Positions 8,703 through 19,232 of a DNA stretch of 64,000 nt are shown here, piece by piece (the first letter of the stretch is position 1; each line of letters starts with the position of its first letter). The position numbers and the translations under genes are program-made. The notes beneath the pieces are model-generated. The model was given only the letters and a program-made list of their open reading frames with translations. It was not told the origin of the DNA and did no database searches. This DNA comes from Anaerobacillus isosaccharinicus (GTDB lineage: Bacteria > Bacillota > Bacilli > Bacillales > Anaerobacillaceae), in assembly GCF_001866075.3 (NCBI RefSeq), contig NZ_CP063356.1, positions 3,400,164 through 3,464,163 on the forward strand. The letters are read 5' to 3'.

Positions 8703-8903
8703 ATGGACATAATTAACCTACAATATTATTTGCAGCACAGTTTTGCAAGGGAAGAAATTGCAGAAGAGTTTGGAGTGCAGCGTCCATTGACGGAAAAGGA
8801 AATCATCACATCGATGTGGAGTGGTAAAAAAGAGAAAAGAGAGGATGAGGGAAGTGAAAAAACAAAGAAAGTTCGATCCAAACCCAGAAACTCCTCTAGA
8901 TAA
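8703..8903 (+). CDS. Small hypothetical protein, about 66 residues
   Basis: From ATG 8703, with AGAGGTG ten bases upstream, an ORF of 66 residues (MDIINLQYYLQHSFAREEIA...) is predicted. An upstream GTG at 8691 lies inside the SD and is rejected. The first half looks helical and acidic; the tail is strongly basic (KKEKREDEG, KVRSKPRNSSR). No family is recognised. It overlaps the next small ORF by about 50 bases in another frame, so coding is uncertain, but the good SD and the gap of under 100 bases after ylqH support it. Confidence 0.45.
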   Translation: MDIINLQYYLQHSFAREEIAEEFGVQRPLTEKEIITSMWSGKKEKREDEGSEKTKKVRSKPRNSSR

Positions 8904-9111
8904 CTGGAGTGTCGAACTAGATCCAGCAATAATGTCGGGTGATCATTGGGCAGAGGAGGAAAACTCTCCTTTGGAACAATTGGATTTTTTCGATGATGGG
9001 CACTGTGAAGATGTAAGCGCCAAAAAAGAGCATCCTTATCACATGTTTACACATCCGACACTTAATGTAAGTTATGGAAATATAAAAAGAGATAACCCGA
9101 AAAGTGAATGA
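8854..9111 (+). CDS. Small hypothetical protein, about 85 residues
   Basis: The likely start is GTG 8854 (MKKQRKFDPNPETPLDNWSVELDPAIM) behind GAGGATGAGGG; the frame is open to an earlier GTG at 8821. The product is acidic, rich in Trp/Pro/His, with no signal peptide or transmembrane helix. The family is not recognised. A terminator follows at 9148, so it would be the last gene of the rnhB-ylqG-ylqH unit. The overlap with the preceding ORF means one of the two starts may be wrong. Confidence 0.5.
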   Translation: MKKQRKFDPNPETPLDNWSVELDPAIMSGDHWAEEENSPLEQLDFFDDGHCEDVSAKKEHPYHMFTHPTLNVSYGNIKRDNPKSE

Positions 9112-9147
9112 TACTAATTGTAACAATCGTATAGAAATCATAATAAT

Positions 9148-9175
9148 AAAGCAGGAGAAGTCTTCTGCTTTTTAA
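9148..9175 (+). terminator. Intrinsic terminator before the sucCD region
   Basis: An AAAGCAGGAGA / TCTTCTGCTTT stem (11 bp, one wobble, 2-base loop) ends in a T-run. Confidence 0.85.
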
Positions 9176-9479
9176 TTGTTTCGAATAAAATGAAAGTTGG
9201 TATAGTGAACTATAGGCAAACAGAAAATTAAATTAAAAAAGCTCGAACCAAATTTAGTGCATGAGAAGAATTTCTAATGTATAATAAAATTGCAATACTA
9301 TTTTATTAAAGTTTTCGTAACTTTTTTGCCGAAAATAGAGGTTTTAATAATAGTGTTGTCGAATATGATAAGTTGTGAGTAATCATGACAGATTAGTTTG
9401 AATATTGCTAATTCTCAAACTGAGCGGTTAGTCGATATTGAAACCACATTAAGCATTGCATTTGATAGGAGGATGGACG
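9176..9479 (+). promoter_or_regulatory. Long leader/promoter region of sucCD
   Basis: This 304-base AT-rich gap has no convincing ORF. The best SigA-like candidate is TTGCCG (9326-9331), 16 bases, TAATAG (9348-9353). An isolated TATAAT lies at 9280-9285 without a good -35. A small hairpin TATAG-TGAA-CTATA is near 9202. A leader of over 100 bases before sucC is implied. No cre-type operator was seen by eye. Confidence 0.35.
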
Positions 9480-10640
9480 ATGAATATCCACGAGTATCAA
9501 GGTAAAGAGATCCTGCGTAAGTACGGTGTTAACGTACCAAACGGGAAAGTTGCATTTACGGTTGATGAGGCTGTTGAAGCGGCTAGAGAGCTAGGTTCGA
9601 ATGTAACGGTTGTAAAAGCCCAAATCCATGCAGGTGGAAGAGGAAAAGCAGGTGGCGTTAAAGTAGCTAAAAGTATTGATGAAGTTCGTACATATGCTAG
9701 CGAAATTTTAGGTAAAACATTAGTTACTCACCAAACAGGTCCTGAAGGTAAAGAAGTTAAGCGTTTACTTATTGAAGAAGGGTGTGATATTCAAAAAGAA
9801 TATTACATCGGTTTAGTATTAGACCGGGCTACTTCTCGTGTAGTAATGATGGCTTCTGAAGAAGGTGGAACTGAAATTGAAGAAGTAGCTGAACAAACTC
9901 CTGAGAAAATTTTTAAAGAAGTCGTTGATCCAGTAGTAGGATTACAAGGCTTCCAAGCTCGGAGATTAGCTTTTAATATAAATATCCCAAAAGAACTAGT
10001 TAATCAAGCTGTTAAATTCATGATGGGACTTTATACTGTATTTGTTGATAAGGATTGCTCGATTGCAGAAATCAATCCTTTAGTAACGACTGGTGATGGT
10101 CGAGTTATGGCCCTAGATGCGAAATTTAACTTCGATTCAAATGCTCTTTATCGTCATAAAGATATCGTTGAATACCGTGACTTAGATGAAGAAGATTCAA
10201 AGGAAATTGAAGCGTCAAAATATGATTTAAGTTATATTTCTTTAGATGGTAATATCGGATGTATGGTTAATGGTGCAGGTCTTGCTATGGCAACGATGGA
10301 CATCATTAAACATTATAGTGGTGATCCTGCTAACTTCCTTGATGTAGGTGGCGGTGCTACTGCTGAGAAGGTAACTGAAGCATTTAAGATTATTTTATCT
10401 GACCAAAATGTTAAAGGGATTTTCGTTAATATATTTGGTGGAATTATGAAATGTGATGTTATTGCTGAGGGTGTAGTAGAAGCTACGAAACAAGTAGGCT
10501 TAAGCTTACCTCTAGTTGTTCGTCTTGAAGGAACGAATGTTGAGTTAGGAAAGAAAATTCTAGATGAGTCTGGATTAAATATAACTTCTGCTGATTCGAT
10601 GGCTGATGGGGCAGAAAAGATCGTATCTCTAGTTAAATAG
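9480..10640 (+). CDS. sucC: Succinyl-CoA synthetase (ADP-forming) beta subunit
   Basis: SucC with SucD interconverts succinyl-CoA and succinate with ADP/GDP phosphorylation in the TCA cycle. The start is ATG 9480 ([16 protein letters not shown]) six bases after AGGAGG; an upstream in-frame ATG at 9456 precedes the SD and is rejected. The 386 residues match family length. An N-terminal ATP-grasp fold ([18 protein letters not shown]) with the metal-site segment AEINPLV is followed by a C-terminal CoA-ligase domain ([33 protein letters not shown]). sucD follows after 16 bases. Confidence 0.98.
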   Translation: MNIHEYQGKEILRKYGVNVPNGKVAFTVDEAVEAARELGSNVTVVKAQIHAGGRGKAGGVKVAKSIDEVRTYASEILGKTLVTHQTGPEGKEVKRLLIEEGCDIQKEYYIGLVLDRATSRVVMMASEEGGTEIEEVAEQTPEKIFKEVVDPVVGLQGFQARRLAFNINIPKELVNQAVKFMMGLYTVFVDKDCSIAEINPLVTTGDGRVMALDAKFNFDSNALYRHKDIVEYRDLDEEDSKEIEASKYDLSYISLDGNIGCMVNGAGLAMATMDIIKHYSGDPANFLDVGGGATAEKVTEAFKIILSDQNVKGIFVNIFGGIMKCDVIAEGVVEATKQVGLSLPLVVRLEGTNVELGKKILDESGLNITSADSMADGAEKIVSLVK

Positions 10641-10656
10641 AAGGGCGGGAGTGTTT

Positions 10657-11562
10657 ATGAGTATCCTAATAAATAAAGATACAAAAGTTATTGTCCAAGG
10701 AATTACAGGAGCTACAGGCCTTTTTCATACAAAGCAAGCGGTTGAGTATGGAACGAATATTGTAGGTGGAGTTACCCCAGGTAAAGGTGGAACTGAAATC
10801 GAGGGAATTCCTGTATTTAATACTGTTGCTGATGCAGTTACTGCTACTGAAGCTAATGCTTCTGTTGTTTATGTACCACCAGCATTTGCTGCTGACGCAA
10901 TTATGGAAGCTGTAGATGCACAGTTAGATTTAGTTATTTGTATTACAGAAGGAATTCCGGTTTTAGATATGGTCAAAGTTAGACGATATATGGAAGGGAA
11001 AAATACTCGTTTAATTGGACCTAACTGCCCTGGAGTTATTACTCCTGAAGAATGTAAGATTGGGATTATGCCTGGATACATTCATAAAAAAGGTCATGTA
11101 GGTGTAGTTTCTCGTTCTGGAACTTTAACATATGAAGCTGTACATCAGTTATCAACAAGAGGCATTGGCCAATCCACTGCTGTTGGTATTGGTGGAGACC
11201 CTGTTAATGGCACAAACTTTATCGATGTATTACAATTATTTAATGAAGATGAAGATACTTATGCTGTAATTATGATTGGGGAAATCGGTGGAACTGCAGA
11301 AGAAGAAGCTGCAGAGTGGATTAAAGCTAATATGAAGAAACCTGTAGTAGGCTTTATTGGTGGTCAAACTGCACCGCCAGGAAAAAGAATGGGTCATGCT
11401 GGTGCGATTATTTCAGGAGGAAAAGGTACTGCAGCAGAAAAGATTAAAACGCTTGAAAGTTGCGGTGTAAAAGTAGCGCAAACTCCTGCTGTGATGGGTG
11501 AAACGTTGGTAGCAGCTCTAGAAGAAAATAACCTCTTAGAAAAATGTATCACACATAAATAA
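10657..11562 (+). CDS. sucD: Succinyl-CoA synthetase alpha subunit
   Basis: SucD is the partner of SucC. The 301 residues from ATG 10657 (GGGCGGGAG upstream; GTG 10651 is less well placed) carry the CoA-binding Rossmann segment ([17 protein letters not shown]), [28 protein letters not shown] and the active-site histidine loop [18 protein letters not shown], where the His is phosphorylated during catalysis. The sucCD pair is followed by a strong terminator. Confidence 0.98.
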   Translation: MSILINKDTKVIVQGITGATGLFHTKQAVEYGTNIVGGVTPGKGGTEIEGIPVFNTVADAVTATEANASVVYVPPAFAADAIMEAVDAQLDLVICITEGIPVLDMVKVRRYMEGKNTRLIGPNCPGVITPEECKIGIMPGYIHKKGHVGVVSRSGTLTYEAVHQLSTRGIGQSTAVGIGGDPVNGTNFIDVLQLFNEDEDTYAVIMIGEIGGTAEEEAAEWIKANMKKPVVGFIGGQTAPPGKRMGHAGAIISGGKGTAAEKIKTLESCGVKVAQTPAVMGETLVAALEENNLLEKCITHK

Positions 11563-11571
11563 TGATTTGCT

Positions 11572-11600
11572 GACGGCTCCATTTGGGGCCGTCTTTATTT
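11572..11600 (+). terminator. Intrinsic terminator after sucCD
   Basis: A GACGGCTCC / GGGGCCGTC stem (9 bp, one wobble), 4-base loop and T-rich tail end the sucCD message. Confidence 0.88.
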
Positions 11601-11623
11601 TTATAAAGGAAAGGTGAATAAAA

Positions 11624-12484
11624 ATGACAGTTAGAGAAAGATTGATTGCCCTACACGGATGTAGAGGCGTTACTTGGACTTTATTAAAGAAGTTTTTTGA
11701 ATATGATCCTACATTTAAGAAGATATTTTCGCTAGGAGAAGATGAACTTAAGCGAATTTTTTCAATGAAAGGTGAGCAAGTAAAAAAAATAATAGAAGAT
11801 TTACAAAAAACGAATATACAAATAGAGAAACATCGAAAAAATAACATTCATGTCGTTACAATATTTGATGAATATTATCCATCCTTACTAAAACAAATTT
11901 ACGATCCACCATGGGTACTTTATTGTAAGGGAGACTTATCCCTGTTTCAACATGAAAATAAATTAAGTGTCATTGGAACTAGAGACCCTTCTAAAAATGG
12001 ACTGTTAGGCTTAGAAAAAATTATCAAACCATTAGTATTATCCAATTGGGTTATAGTTAGCGGTTTAGCCGTTGGTATAGACGGTAGGGCGCATTTACTT
12101 GCTATCGAAAATTATGGTAAGACTATTGCAGTATTAGGATCAGGATTCGACTATATTTACCCGTATTGTCACCAAAAGTTAGCCTCCATTATTTCTAAAG
12201 AAAATCTTCTTATTTCTGAATTCCCACCAAATACAAAACCTCAAAAATGGCATTTTCCGATGAGAAATCGAATTATAAGCGGTTTAACAAAAGGTACACT
12301 CATTGTTGAAGCAAAATCTAGGAGTGGATCATTGATTACCGCAGACCTTGCCTTACAACAAGGTAGAGAAGTTTTTGCTGTCCCTGGCTCTATTATGGAT
12401 GATCGAACAGAAGGAACCCATTGGTTAATTCAACAAGGAGCTAAGTTGACAAAATGTAGTAATGATGTTTTAAATGAAATGTAA
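11624..12484 (+). CDS. dprA: DNA-processing protein DprA
   Basis: DprA binds incoming single-stranded DNA during transformation and loads RecA. The 286-residue product has an N-terminal helical region and a Rossmann-like core (SVIGTRDPSKNG, VSGLAVGIDGRAH, TIAVLGSGFDYIYP, SEFPPNTKPQKWHFPMRNR, GTLIVEAKSRSGSLITADLA, REVFAVPGSI). It ends soon after the core and lacks the long winged-helix tail found in some species. It sits alone between the sucCD terminator and the topA promoter, as in Bacillus. Confidence 0.96.
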   Translation: MTVRERLIALHGCRGVTWTLLKKFFEYDPTFKKIFSLGEDELKRIFSMKGEQVKKIIEDLQKTNIQIEKHRKNNIHVVTIFDEYYPSLLKQIYDPPWVLYCKGDLSLFQHENKLSVIGTRDPSKNGLLGLEKIIKPLVLSNWVIVSGLAVGIDGRAHLLAIENYGKTIAVLGSGFDYIYPYCHQKLASIISKENLLISEFPPNTKPQKWHFPMRNRIISGLTKGTLIVEAKSRSGSLITADLALQQGREVFAVPGSIMDDRTEGTHWLIQQGAKLTKCSNDVLNEM

Positions 12485-12593
12485 CAGAGTATAATATAGC
12501 TAAAATGTGTAAAAAAATTAAAATGATTTAAATATTTTGCAATTTAAGTGAAGTTTTTTGTAGTACACCTTACGAACATTTTCATATTTTTGT

Positions 12594-12622
12594 TTGACAA
12601 ATAGCAAATTAGTGGTTAATAA
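12594..12622 (+). promoter_or_regulatory. SigA promoter of topA
   Basis: A perfect TTGACA (12594-12599), 17-base spacer and TAATAA (12617-12622) lie about 45 bases before the topA start. This is the best -35 match noticed in the window. Confidence 0.8.
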
Positions 12623-12668
12623 TAGGGAAGATTTTAAAATACCTCTAAAAGGGGGAGGAAACAAAAAA

Positions 12669-14738
12669 ATGGCAGATTACTTAGTGATCGTTGAATCTCC
12701 CGCTAAAGCAAAAACAATTGGTAAATATTTAGGGAAAAAATATATTGTAAAAGCTTCTATGGGGCATGTCATTGATTTACCAAAAAGTCAAATGGGTGTT
12801 GACGTTGAAGAAAATTTCCATCCTAAATATATTACAATTCGCGGAAAAGGGCCAATTTTAAAAGATTTAAAAGCTGCTGCAAAAAAAGTAAAGAAAATTT
12901 ATTTAGCGGCTGACCCTGATCGTGAAGGAGAAGCAATTGCTTGGCACTTAGCACACAGTTTAAAAATTGATGATAAATCAGACTGTAGAGTAGTTTTCAA
13001 CGAAATAACGAAGCAAGCGATTAAAGACGCATTTAAAACACCCCGACCTATAAATATGGATTTAGTTGACGCGCAACAAGCCAGGCGAGTTCTTGACCGC
13101 TTAGTTGGTTACAATATTAGCCCTTTATTATGGAAAAAAGTGAAAAAGGGATTAAGTGCAGGAAGGGTTCAATCTGTTGCGGTTAAGATGATTATAGATC
13201 GTGAAAAGGAAGTTCAATCGTTTGTACCAGAAGAATATTGGTCGATAGTCGCTTCATTCAAAGCGGAAAAAGAAAGCTTTGAAGCGAAGTTCTATGGTGT
13301 AGATAACAAAAAAACAGAATTAAAGTCTGAGTCAGAAGTGAAAGAAATATTGGGCAAGCTAAAAGATAACTTCGTTGTTGAAAGCGTTAAAAAGAAGGAA
13401 AGAAAACGTAATCCAGTTTTACCTTTTACAACTTCGTCCCTTCAACAAGAGGCTGCTAGAAAATTAAATTTTAGGGCTAAGAAAACAATGATGATTGCTC
13501 AGCAACTTTATGAAGGTATTGATATTGGCAAAGAAGGAACTGTAGGTTTAATTACATATATGAGGACAGACTCTACGAGAGTTTCTGAAGTAGCTGAGCA
13601 AGAAGCGAACGAGTATATTCAAACTCACTTTGGAGCGGAGTACTTAGCTACGGACAAACGCCAAGTAAAAAAAGATAAAAAATCACAAGATGCTCATGAA
13701 GCAATTAGACCTACTTCGATTTTTAAAGACCCAAAATTTTTGAAAAGTTATTTAAGTAGAGACCAACTACGCCTTTATAAGCTAATTTGGGAACGCTTAG
13801 TGGCTAGTCTAATGGCGCCAGCAATTCTTGATACAATGAGTGTAGATATTAATAATAATGGAGTACTCTTTAGAGCAACAGGCTCAAAAATAAAATTTCC
13901 TGGATTTATGAAAGTTTATATTGAGGGTAATGATGACGGTAAAAAAGAAGAAGATCGCCTGTTACCTCATTTAGAGGAAGGGATGTCTGTTACAAAAGAA
14001 ACGATTGAACCTAATCAACACTTTACGCAGCCGCCACCTCGATATACTGAAGCAAGGCTTGTAAAGACGATGGAAGAATTAGGAATTGGCAGGCCTTCAA
14101 CTTATGCGCCGACGTTAGATACAATTCAACGTCGAGGTTATGTTGCTCTTGAAGATAAGCGATTTATCCCAACTGAATTAGGGGAAATCGTATTAGAATT
14201 GATCAACGAATTTTTCCAGGAAATTTTAGACGTTGAATTTACTGCGAAAATGGAAAGTGACCTAGATTCGATCGAAGAAGGACAAATAAAATGGGTCAAC
14301 ATAATCGATCAGTTCTACAAAGGTTTTGAGAAAAATCTGAAAATAGCTGAAGAAGAAATGAAAGAAGTCGAAATAAAAGATGAACCAGCTGGTGAGGATT
14401 GTGAACTTTGCAGTCATGAAATGGTCTATAAAATGGGAAGATACGGGAAATTTATGGCTTGTTCTAATTTCCCGAATTGCCGCAACACGAAAGCGATTGT
14501 AAAAGATATTGGCGTTAAATGTCCTTCATGTCATGAGGGGAATATTGTTGAAAGAAAAAGTAAAAAACGGCGAACGTTTTATGGTTGTGATAGATACCCT
14601 AGTTGTGAATTTATTTCTTGGGATAAACCTATTGCTAGGCCGTGTCCAAAGTGTAATGAAATGCTAGTAGAGAAAAAGACGAAAAAAGGCGTCAATGTTC
14701 AATGTATTAAATGTGATTACCAAGAAGAAGCAAATTAA
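12669..14738 (+). CDS. topA: DNA topoisomerase I
   Basis: TopA is a type IA enzyme that relaxes negative supercoils. The start is ATG 12669 ([18 protein letters not shown]) behind GGGGGAGG; the longer frame back to 12594 runs through the promoter and is rejected. The 689 residues include an N-terminal Toprim domain ([16 protein letters not shown]), a strand-passage core with catalytic Tyr297 in [12 protein letters not shown], and three C-terminal four-cysteine zinc ribbons (CELCSHEM...[10 protein letters not shown]...[10 protein letters not shown]...C..C). All features expected of the Bacillus enzyme are present. Confidence 0.98.
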   Translation: MADYLVIVESPAKAKTIGKYLGKKYIVKASMGHVIDLPKSQMGVDVEENFHPKYITIRGKGPILKDLKAAAKKVKKIYLAADPDREGEAIAWHLAHSLKIDDKSDCRVVFNEITKQAIKDAFKTPRPINMDLVDAQQARRVLDRLVGYNISPLLWKKVKKGLSAGRVQSVAVKMIIDREKEVQSFVPEEYWSIVASFKAEKESFEAKFYGVDNKKTELKSESEVKEILGKLKDNFVVESVKKKERKRNPVLPFTTSSLQQEAARKLNFRAKKTMMIAQQLYEGIDIGKEGTVGLITYMRTDSTRVSEVAEQEANEYIQTHFGAEYLATDKRQVKKDKKSQDAHEAIRPTSIFKDPKFLKSYLSRDQLRLYKLIWERLVASLMAPAILDTMSVDINNNGVLFRATGSKIKFPGFMKVYIEGNDDGKKEEDRLLPHLEEGMSVTKETIEPNQHFTQPPPRYTEARLVKTMEELGIGRPSTYAPTLDTIQRRGYVALEDKRFIPTELGEIVLELINEFFQEILDVEFTAKMESDLDSIEEGQIKWVNIIDQFYKGFEKNLKIAEEEMKEVEIKDEPAGEDCELCSHEMVYKMGRYGKFMACSNFPNCRNTKAIVKDIGVKCPSCHEGNIVERKSKKRRTFYGCDRYPSCEFISWDKPIARPCPKCNEMLVEKKTKKGVNVQCIKCDYQEEAN

Positions 14739-14845
14739 ATTGTTTCTTTCTAGTAAAATACTTAATAGGATAGTTCCAGCGTCTGGCAGAACATGTGAAT
14801 GTGCTGCTAGGCAGGGACTTTGTGTTTTCATAGGAGGAATTTAAC

Positions 14846-16153
14846 TTGACTGAAAGATGCGTAAATGTAATTGGTGCTGGCTTAGCAGGAAGTGAAGCCG
14901 CTTGGCAAATAGCAAGTCAAGGAATACCAGTTAAATTATATGAGATGAGGCCAGTGAAGCAAACTCCGGCTCATCATACGGATAAATTTGCAGAGTTAGT
15001 GTGTAGTAATTCGTTACGATCCAATGCATTATCTAATGCAGTTGGTGTTCTAAAAGAAGAAATGAGACATTTACAATCTGTGATCATACGTTCAGCTGAT
15101 GATTGTGCAGTCCCAGCAGGTGGAGCACTTGCCGTAGACCGTCATGAGTTTGCAAATCTCGTTACCGAGTGGGTGAAAAATCACCCATTAGTTGAAGTAA
15201 TTACTGAAGAGGTAACTGAAATTCCTGAAGGGCCAACGGTTATTGCATCCGGTCCACTAACTTCAGAAAAGTTGTCCAATCATCTAAAAGAGCTTACAGG
15301 TCAAGACTACTTATATTTTTATGATGCTGCAGCGCCAATTTTAGAAGTAGATAGTATTAATATGGACAAAGTTTATTTAAAATCAAGATATGACAAAGGT
15401 GAAGCGGCTTATTTAAATTGTCCGATGAACGAAGAAGAATTTAATCGTTTTTATGAAGCTTTAATAGCTGCTGAAACTGTTCCTTTAAAAGAGTTTGAAA
15501 AAGAAATCTTTTTTGAAGGGTGTATGCCAATAGAAGTGTTAGCCCGTAGAGGTAAAAAAACGTTGCTGTTTGGACCGATGAAGCCTGTAGGACTTGAAGA
15601 TCCAAAAACAGATAAACGTCCTTTTGCTGTTGTACAACTTAGGCAGGATAACCAATCGGGAACCCTTTATAATATTGTTGGGTTTCAAACTCATTTAAAG
15701 TGGGGCCCTCAAAAAGAAGTGCTCCAGTTAATCCCAGGCCTTGAAAATGTAGAAGTAGTTCGTTATGGAGTCATGCATCGAAACACGTTTATTAATTCAC
15801 CTAAGCTACTATTACCTACTTACCAATTTAAAGGTAGGCAAGATTTATTTTTCGCTGGGCAAATCACAGGTGTTGAAGGTTACGTAGAATCAGCGGCCGC
15901 TGGGTTATTGGCTGGTTTGAATGCGGCAAGACTTGTTCTAGGGAAAGAATTAGTTGTATTTCCAGTTGAAACAGTACTTGGAAGCATGGCAAACTATATT
16001 ACAACGGCAAACGAGAAAAATTTTCAACCTATGAATGCTAACTTTGGACTATTACCAACGATGGAACCTCGCGTAAAAAATAAACAAGAGCGCTATGAAA
16101 AGTTAGCGATGAGAGCGATTGGCACAATTCAGAATTTTATGAAAAAAATGTAA
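14846..16153 (+). CDS. trmFO: tRNA m5U54 methyltransferase TrmFO (Gid)
   Basis: TrmFO makes ribothymidine at U54 of tRNA using methylene-tetrahydrofolate and FADH2. The start is TTG 14846 behind AGGAGG. The 435 residues begin with a dinucleotide-binding motif [18 protein letters not shown], and then [20 protein letters not shown], the [20 protein letters not shown] segment and a normal C-terminus are present. Family length is normal. Gene order topA-trmFO-xerC is that of Bacillus. Confidence 0.97.
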   Translation: MTERCVNVIGAGLAGSEAAWQIASQGIPVKLYEMRPVKQTPAHHTDKFAELVCSNSLRSNALSNAVGVLKEEMRHLQSVIIRSADDCAVPAGGALAVDRHEFANLVTEWVKNHPLVEVITEEVTEIPEGPTVIASGPLTSEKLSNHLKELTGQDYLYFYDAAAPILEVDSINMDKVYLKSRYDKGEAAYLNCPMNEEEFNRFYEALIAAETVPLKEFEKEIFFEGCMPIEVLARRGKKTLLFGPMKPVGLEDPKTDKRPFAVVQLRQDNQSGTLYNIVGFQTHLKWGPQKEVLQLIPGLENVEVVRYGVMHRNTFINSPKLLLPTYQFKGRQDLFFAGQITGVEGYVESAAAGLLAGLNAARLVLGKELVVFPVETVLGSMANYITTANEKNFQPMNANFGLLPTMEPRVKNKQERYEKLAMRAIGTIQNFMKKM

Positions 16154-16159
16154 ATTCCC

Positions 16160-16188
16160 TTGCACCTTATCTAATAGTGTGGTAAAAT
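16160..16188 (+). promoter_or_regulatory. SigA promoter of the xerC-hslV-hslU-codY operon
   Basis: TTGCAC (16160-16165), 17 bases and TAAAAT (16183-16188) start right after the trmFO stop and lie 34 bases before xerC. In B. subtilis the codV-clpQ-clpY-codY operon also has a promoter here. Confidence 0.65.
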
Positions 16189-16221
16189 TTAGAGGCTCTA
16201 GTGAGGTGGGAATAACAATAG

Positions 16222-17127
16222 ATGTCAAATCAGGCTATAGAGATCGAAACATTTATTCGTTTTTTGCAGGTGGAGAAAAATTTTTCGCCCCATACTGTAT
16301 ACAATTATAAAAAGGATATAGAGCATTTCTCATCTTTCATGAAGCAGCATAGCATTAATCGTTACGCTGCTGTTTCTTATGTGTTTGTTAGGCTTTATTT
16401 AACTGAGATGTATTCCCTGGAATATAAAAGAAAAACGGTTGCACGGAAAATTTCGAGTTTAAGAAGTTTTTATAGATTTCTAATGACCGAAGAAGTTATT
16501 AAGGAAAACCCCTTTTCCGTTGCAACTATTCCTAAACAAGAAATGAAATTACCAACTTTTCTGTATGAAGATGAACTACAAGAGCTGTTTACTGTTTCAG
16601 ACATTACGACACCTTTAGGTCAAAGAAATCAGGCTTTATTAGAATTATTGTATGCTACAGGAATTCGAGTTAGTGAGTGTTGTAGTCTACGAATTCAAGA
16701 TTTAGATCTTCAAATCGGAACTGTTTCGGTAATGGGTAAAGGACGTAAAGAACGTTACATTCCAGTCGGAAGTTATGCATTAGATGCATTATATACATAC
16801 ATAAATGATGGTAGAGTAAAATTGTTGAATAAAGCAAATGAGAAAAAAAGCAAAACACTTTTTCTAAACTATAGAGGTGACAATTTATCACGTAGCGGTG
16901 TAAGAAAGATTTTAGAACAACTTGTTCATAAAACAGCAACAACTTTCCATATTACTCCTCATGTACTCCGGCATACCTTTGCCACACACATGCTTAACGA
17001 AGGAGCTGATATGCGAAGTGTTCAAGAGTTACTTGGTCATACACATCTATCATCGACGCAAATATACACACATGTTACAAAAGAACATTTAAAACATGTG
17101 TATAATAACTTTCACCCTAGAGCTTAA
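16222..17127 (+). CDS. xerC: Tyrosine recombinase XerC (CodV)
   Basis: XerC resolves chromosome dimers at dif together with a XerD partner (RipX in Bacillus). The 301-residue product has an N-terminal SAM-like core-binding domain (IETFIRFLQVEKNFSPHTV) and a catalytic domain with Arg in ATGIRVSE, His-x-x-Arg in HVLRHTFATHML, His in LGHTHLSSTQ and the Tyr nucleophile in IYTHV. It is the first gene of the codV operon; the next gene follows after about 43 bases. Confidence 0.96.
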   Translation: MSNQAIEIETFIRFLQVEKNFSPHTVYNYKKDIEHFSSFMKQHSINRYAAVSYVFVRLYLTEMYSLEYKRKTVARKISSLRSFYRFLMTEEVIKENPFSVATIPKQEMKLPTFLYEDELQELFTVSDITTPLGQRNQALLELLYATGIRVSECCSLRIQDLDLQIGTVSVMGKGRKERYIPVGSYALDALYTYINDGRVKLLNKANEKKSKTLFLNYRGDNLSRSGVRKILEQLVHKTATTFHITPHVLRHTFATHMLNEGADMRSVQELLGHTHLSSTQIYTHVTKEHLKHVYNNFHPRA

Positions 17128-17170
17128 GTTGTTTTAAAAAAAGAACTTTTTTGTAAAGGAGGGTTTACGT

Positions 17171-17713
17171 TTGGAGCATTCATTTCACGCGACAACAATC
17201 TTTGCTATTCATCACGAAGGTAAATGTGCCATGTCAGGAGATGGGCAAGTTACATTCGGAAATGCAGTTGTAATGAAACATACAGCAAAGAAAGTACGTA
17301 AACTATACAATGGTAAAGTGTTAGCTGGATTTGCAGGCTCTGTTGCTGATGCATTCACTTTGTTTGAAAAATTTGAAGCGAAATTAGACGAATACAATGG
17401 TAATTTACAACGAGCGGCCGTTGAGTTAGCAAAAGAATGGCGGAGTGACAAAGTGCTAAGAAGACTAGAGGCGATGTTAATTGTAGCTAATTCTGAGCAT
17501 ATTTACCTTGTTTCAGGGACTGGCGAAGTTATTGAGCCGGACGATGGAGTGCTAGCCATTGGTTCAGGAGGCAATTATGCTCTTTCTGCGGGGCGAGCCT
17601 TAAAAAAGCATGCCTCCCATCTCGAAGCTAGAGAAATTGCAATGGCAGCCCTCCAAACAGCTGCAGAAATTTGTGTATATACGAACAATAACATTGTCTT
17701 AGAAGAACTATAA
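17171..17713 (+). CDS. hslV: ATP-dependent protease peptidase subunit HslV (ClpQ)
   Basis: HslV is the proteasome-like peptidase of the HslUV (ClpYQ, CodWX) complex. The 180 residues start at TTG 17171 behind AAAGGAGGG. The N-terminus is [20 protein letters not shown]. subtilis ClpQ keeps a short extension and uses an N-terminal serine; here the aligned serine is residue 4 and the canonical threonines are residues 7-8. Motifs [39 protein letters not shown] and [16 protein letters not shown] are normal. hslU follows after a 94-base gap containing an imperfect inverted repeat. Confidence 0.96.
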   Translation: MEHSFHATTIFAIHHEGKCAMSGDGQVTFGNAVVMKHTAKKVRKLYNGKVLAGFAGSVADAFTLFEKFEAKLDEYNGNLQRAAVELAKEWRSDKVLRRLEAMLIVANSEHIYLVSGTGEVIEPDDGVLAIGSGGNYALSAGRALKKHASHLEAREIAMAALQTAAEICVYTNNNIVLEEL

Positions 17714-17790
17714 TTTGAATTATGAACTTTGAAAGTCAATTTTTGCGAGGCCTTACTTTTATAAAAATCAGAGTTCAATATTCAAAATTG
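17714..17790. repeat. Imperfect inverted repeat in the hslV-hslU gap
   Basis: The gap after hslV starts with TTGAATTATGAACTTTGAA, and TTCAATATTCAAAATTG near its end is largely its reverse complement. The result is an imperfect fold-back of about 75 bases. It may be a small dispersed palindromic element or a processing site in the operon message. There is no terminator T-run. Confidence 0.4.
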
Positions 17791-17807
17791 AAATGAGGAG
17801 CGATGGT

Positions 17808-19205
17808 ATGGAAAATCATTTAACACCTCGGCAAATTGTTGAAAAATTAGATCAGTACATCGTTGGTCAAGATAAAGCGAAACGTTCTGTTGCAATAGCT
17901 CTCCGTAATCGTTATCGCCGTGGTCAATTAGACGAAAAACTAAGAGATGAAGTTACGCCAAAAAATATATTAATGATTGGGCCAACTGGAGTTGGTAAAA
18001 CGGAAATTGCTCGGAGATTAGCTAAACTTGTAGGTGCTCCGTTTATTAAGGTAGAGGCGACAAAGTTTACCGAAGTAGGTTATGTTGGTAGAGATGTGGA
18101 ATCAATGGTTCGTGACTTAGTTGAGACATCAATCCGCCTAGTTAAAGAAGATCGAATGAAAAAGGTAAGAGGAAAAGCAGAAGAAAATGCTAATAAACGT
18201 ATAGTACAACTGTTAGTGCCATCAAAAAAGAAAGAAAGCTCTTATAAAAACCCATTTGAAATGCTTTTCAGCGGACAAAATCAAGGAGCTTCAGAACAAG
18301 TTGATAACAGCGAAGAAGAAAATCTTAGAGATGTGCGTAGAAGGATGGAACACCAACTTGCTTTAGGTGAGTTAGAGGATCATTATGTTACAGTTGAAGT
18401 AGAAGAACAATCGGGTGGATTTTTAGATATGTTTCAGGGTTCTGGTATGGAACAAATGGGGTTAAACATGCAAGATATGCTTGGAAACATGGTGCCCAAA
18501 AAGAAGAAGAAGAGAAAGTTAACCGTTAGAGAAGCTCGTAAAGTATTAACAGAAGATGAAGCTCAAAAATTGATTGATATGGATGAAGTGTCACAAGAAG
18601 CTGTTTCAAGAGCTGAGCAATTGGGAATTATTTTTATAGATGAAATTGACAAAGTTGCAGGCAAAGGCCAACAGTCTACTGCGGATGTTTCGCGAGAAGG
18701 TGTTCAACGAGATATTTTACCAATCGTTGAGGGCTCTACCGTTGTCACGAAATATGGTCCGGTAAAAACTGACCATGTCTTGTTTATTGCAGCAGGAGCA
18801 TTTCATTTAGCAAAGCCTTCTGATTTAATTCCTGAGCTACAAGGGCGCTTTCCAATTCGCGTAGAACTAGCTAATTTAACTGAAGCTGATTTTGTAAGGA
18901 TATTAGTTGAGCCTAACAATGCATTAATTAAGCAATATCAAGCTTTACTCGCTACAGAAGGTATACAAGTGATATTTTCTGACGATGCTATTAAAAGAAT
19001 TGCAAAAATTGCAACAGAAGTAAATCAAGACACTGAAAATATCGGGGCAAGAAGGCTGCATACAATCCTCGAAAAACTTTTAGAAGATTTATCATTTGAA
19101 GCACCGGATATAAATCTAGCGGAAATTACTATTACACCTACATATGTAGATGACAAACTAGCAACAATTGCGAAAAATCGTGATTTAAGCCAATACATTT
19201 TATAA
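17808..19205 (+). CDS. hslU: ATP-dependent protease ATPase subunit HslU (ClpY)
   Basis: This AAA+ unfoldase feeds HslV. ATG 17808 ([20 protein letters not shown]) is chosen because GAGGAG lies 7 bases upstream; ATG 17793 precedes the SD. The 465 residues contain Walker [18 protein letters not shown], a charged intermediate I-domain (about residues 110-235, with a basic KKKKKRK stretch), Walker [11 protein letters not shown], sensor and arginine-finger region [12 protein letters not shown] and the C-terminal [18 protein letters not shown]. Length is normal. Confidence 0.97.
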   Translation: MENHLTPRQIVEKLDQYIVGQDKAKRSVAIALRNRYRRGQLDEKLRDEVTPKNILMIGPTGVGKTEIARRLAKLVGAPFIKVEATKFTEVGYVGRDVESMVRDLVETSIRLVKEDRMKKVRGKAEENANKRIVQLLVPSKKKESSYKNPFEMLFSGQNQGASEQVDNSEEENLRDVRRRMEHQLALGELEDHYVTVEVEEQSGGFLDMFQGSGMEQMGLNMQDMLGNMVPKKKKKRKLTVREARKVLTEDEAQKLIDMDEVSQEAVSRAEQLGIIFIDEIDKVAGKGQQSTADVSREGVQRDILPIVEGSTVVTKYGPVKTDHVLFIAAGAFHLAKPSDLIPELQGRFPIRVELANLTEADFVRILVEPNNALIKQYQALLATEGIQVIFSDDAIKRIAKIATEVNQDTENIGARRLHTILEKLLEDLSFEAPDINLAEITITPTYVDDKLATIAKNRDLSQYIL

Positions 19206-19232
19206 GAGAAGATATTTTAGGAGGATTTTTAT

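Noticed and set aside
9431-9438. GTCGATAT as a SigD -10 before sucC
   Set aside because: The -35 position reads TTCT, not TAAA, and sucCD is not a flagellar operon.
11536-11847. 103-residue minus-strand ORF near dprA
   Set aside because: It overlaps the sucD end, terminator and dprA start on the other strand, is Cys/Phe/Ser-rich and has no recognisable domain.
14739-14845. Terminator between topA and trmFO
   Set aside because: An imperfect GCAGAACA/TGTGCTGC hairpin is present but no T-run follows, so it is not called.
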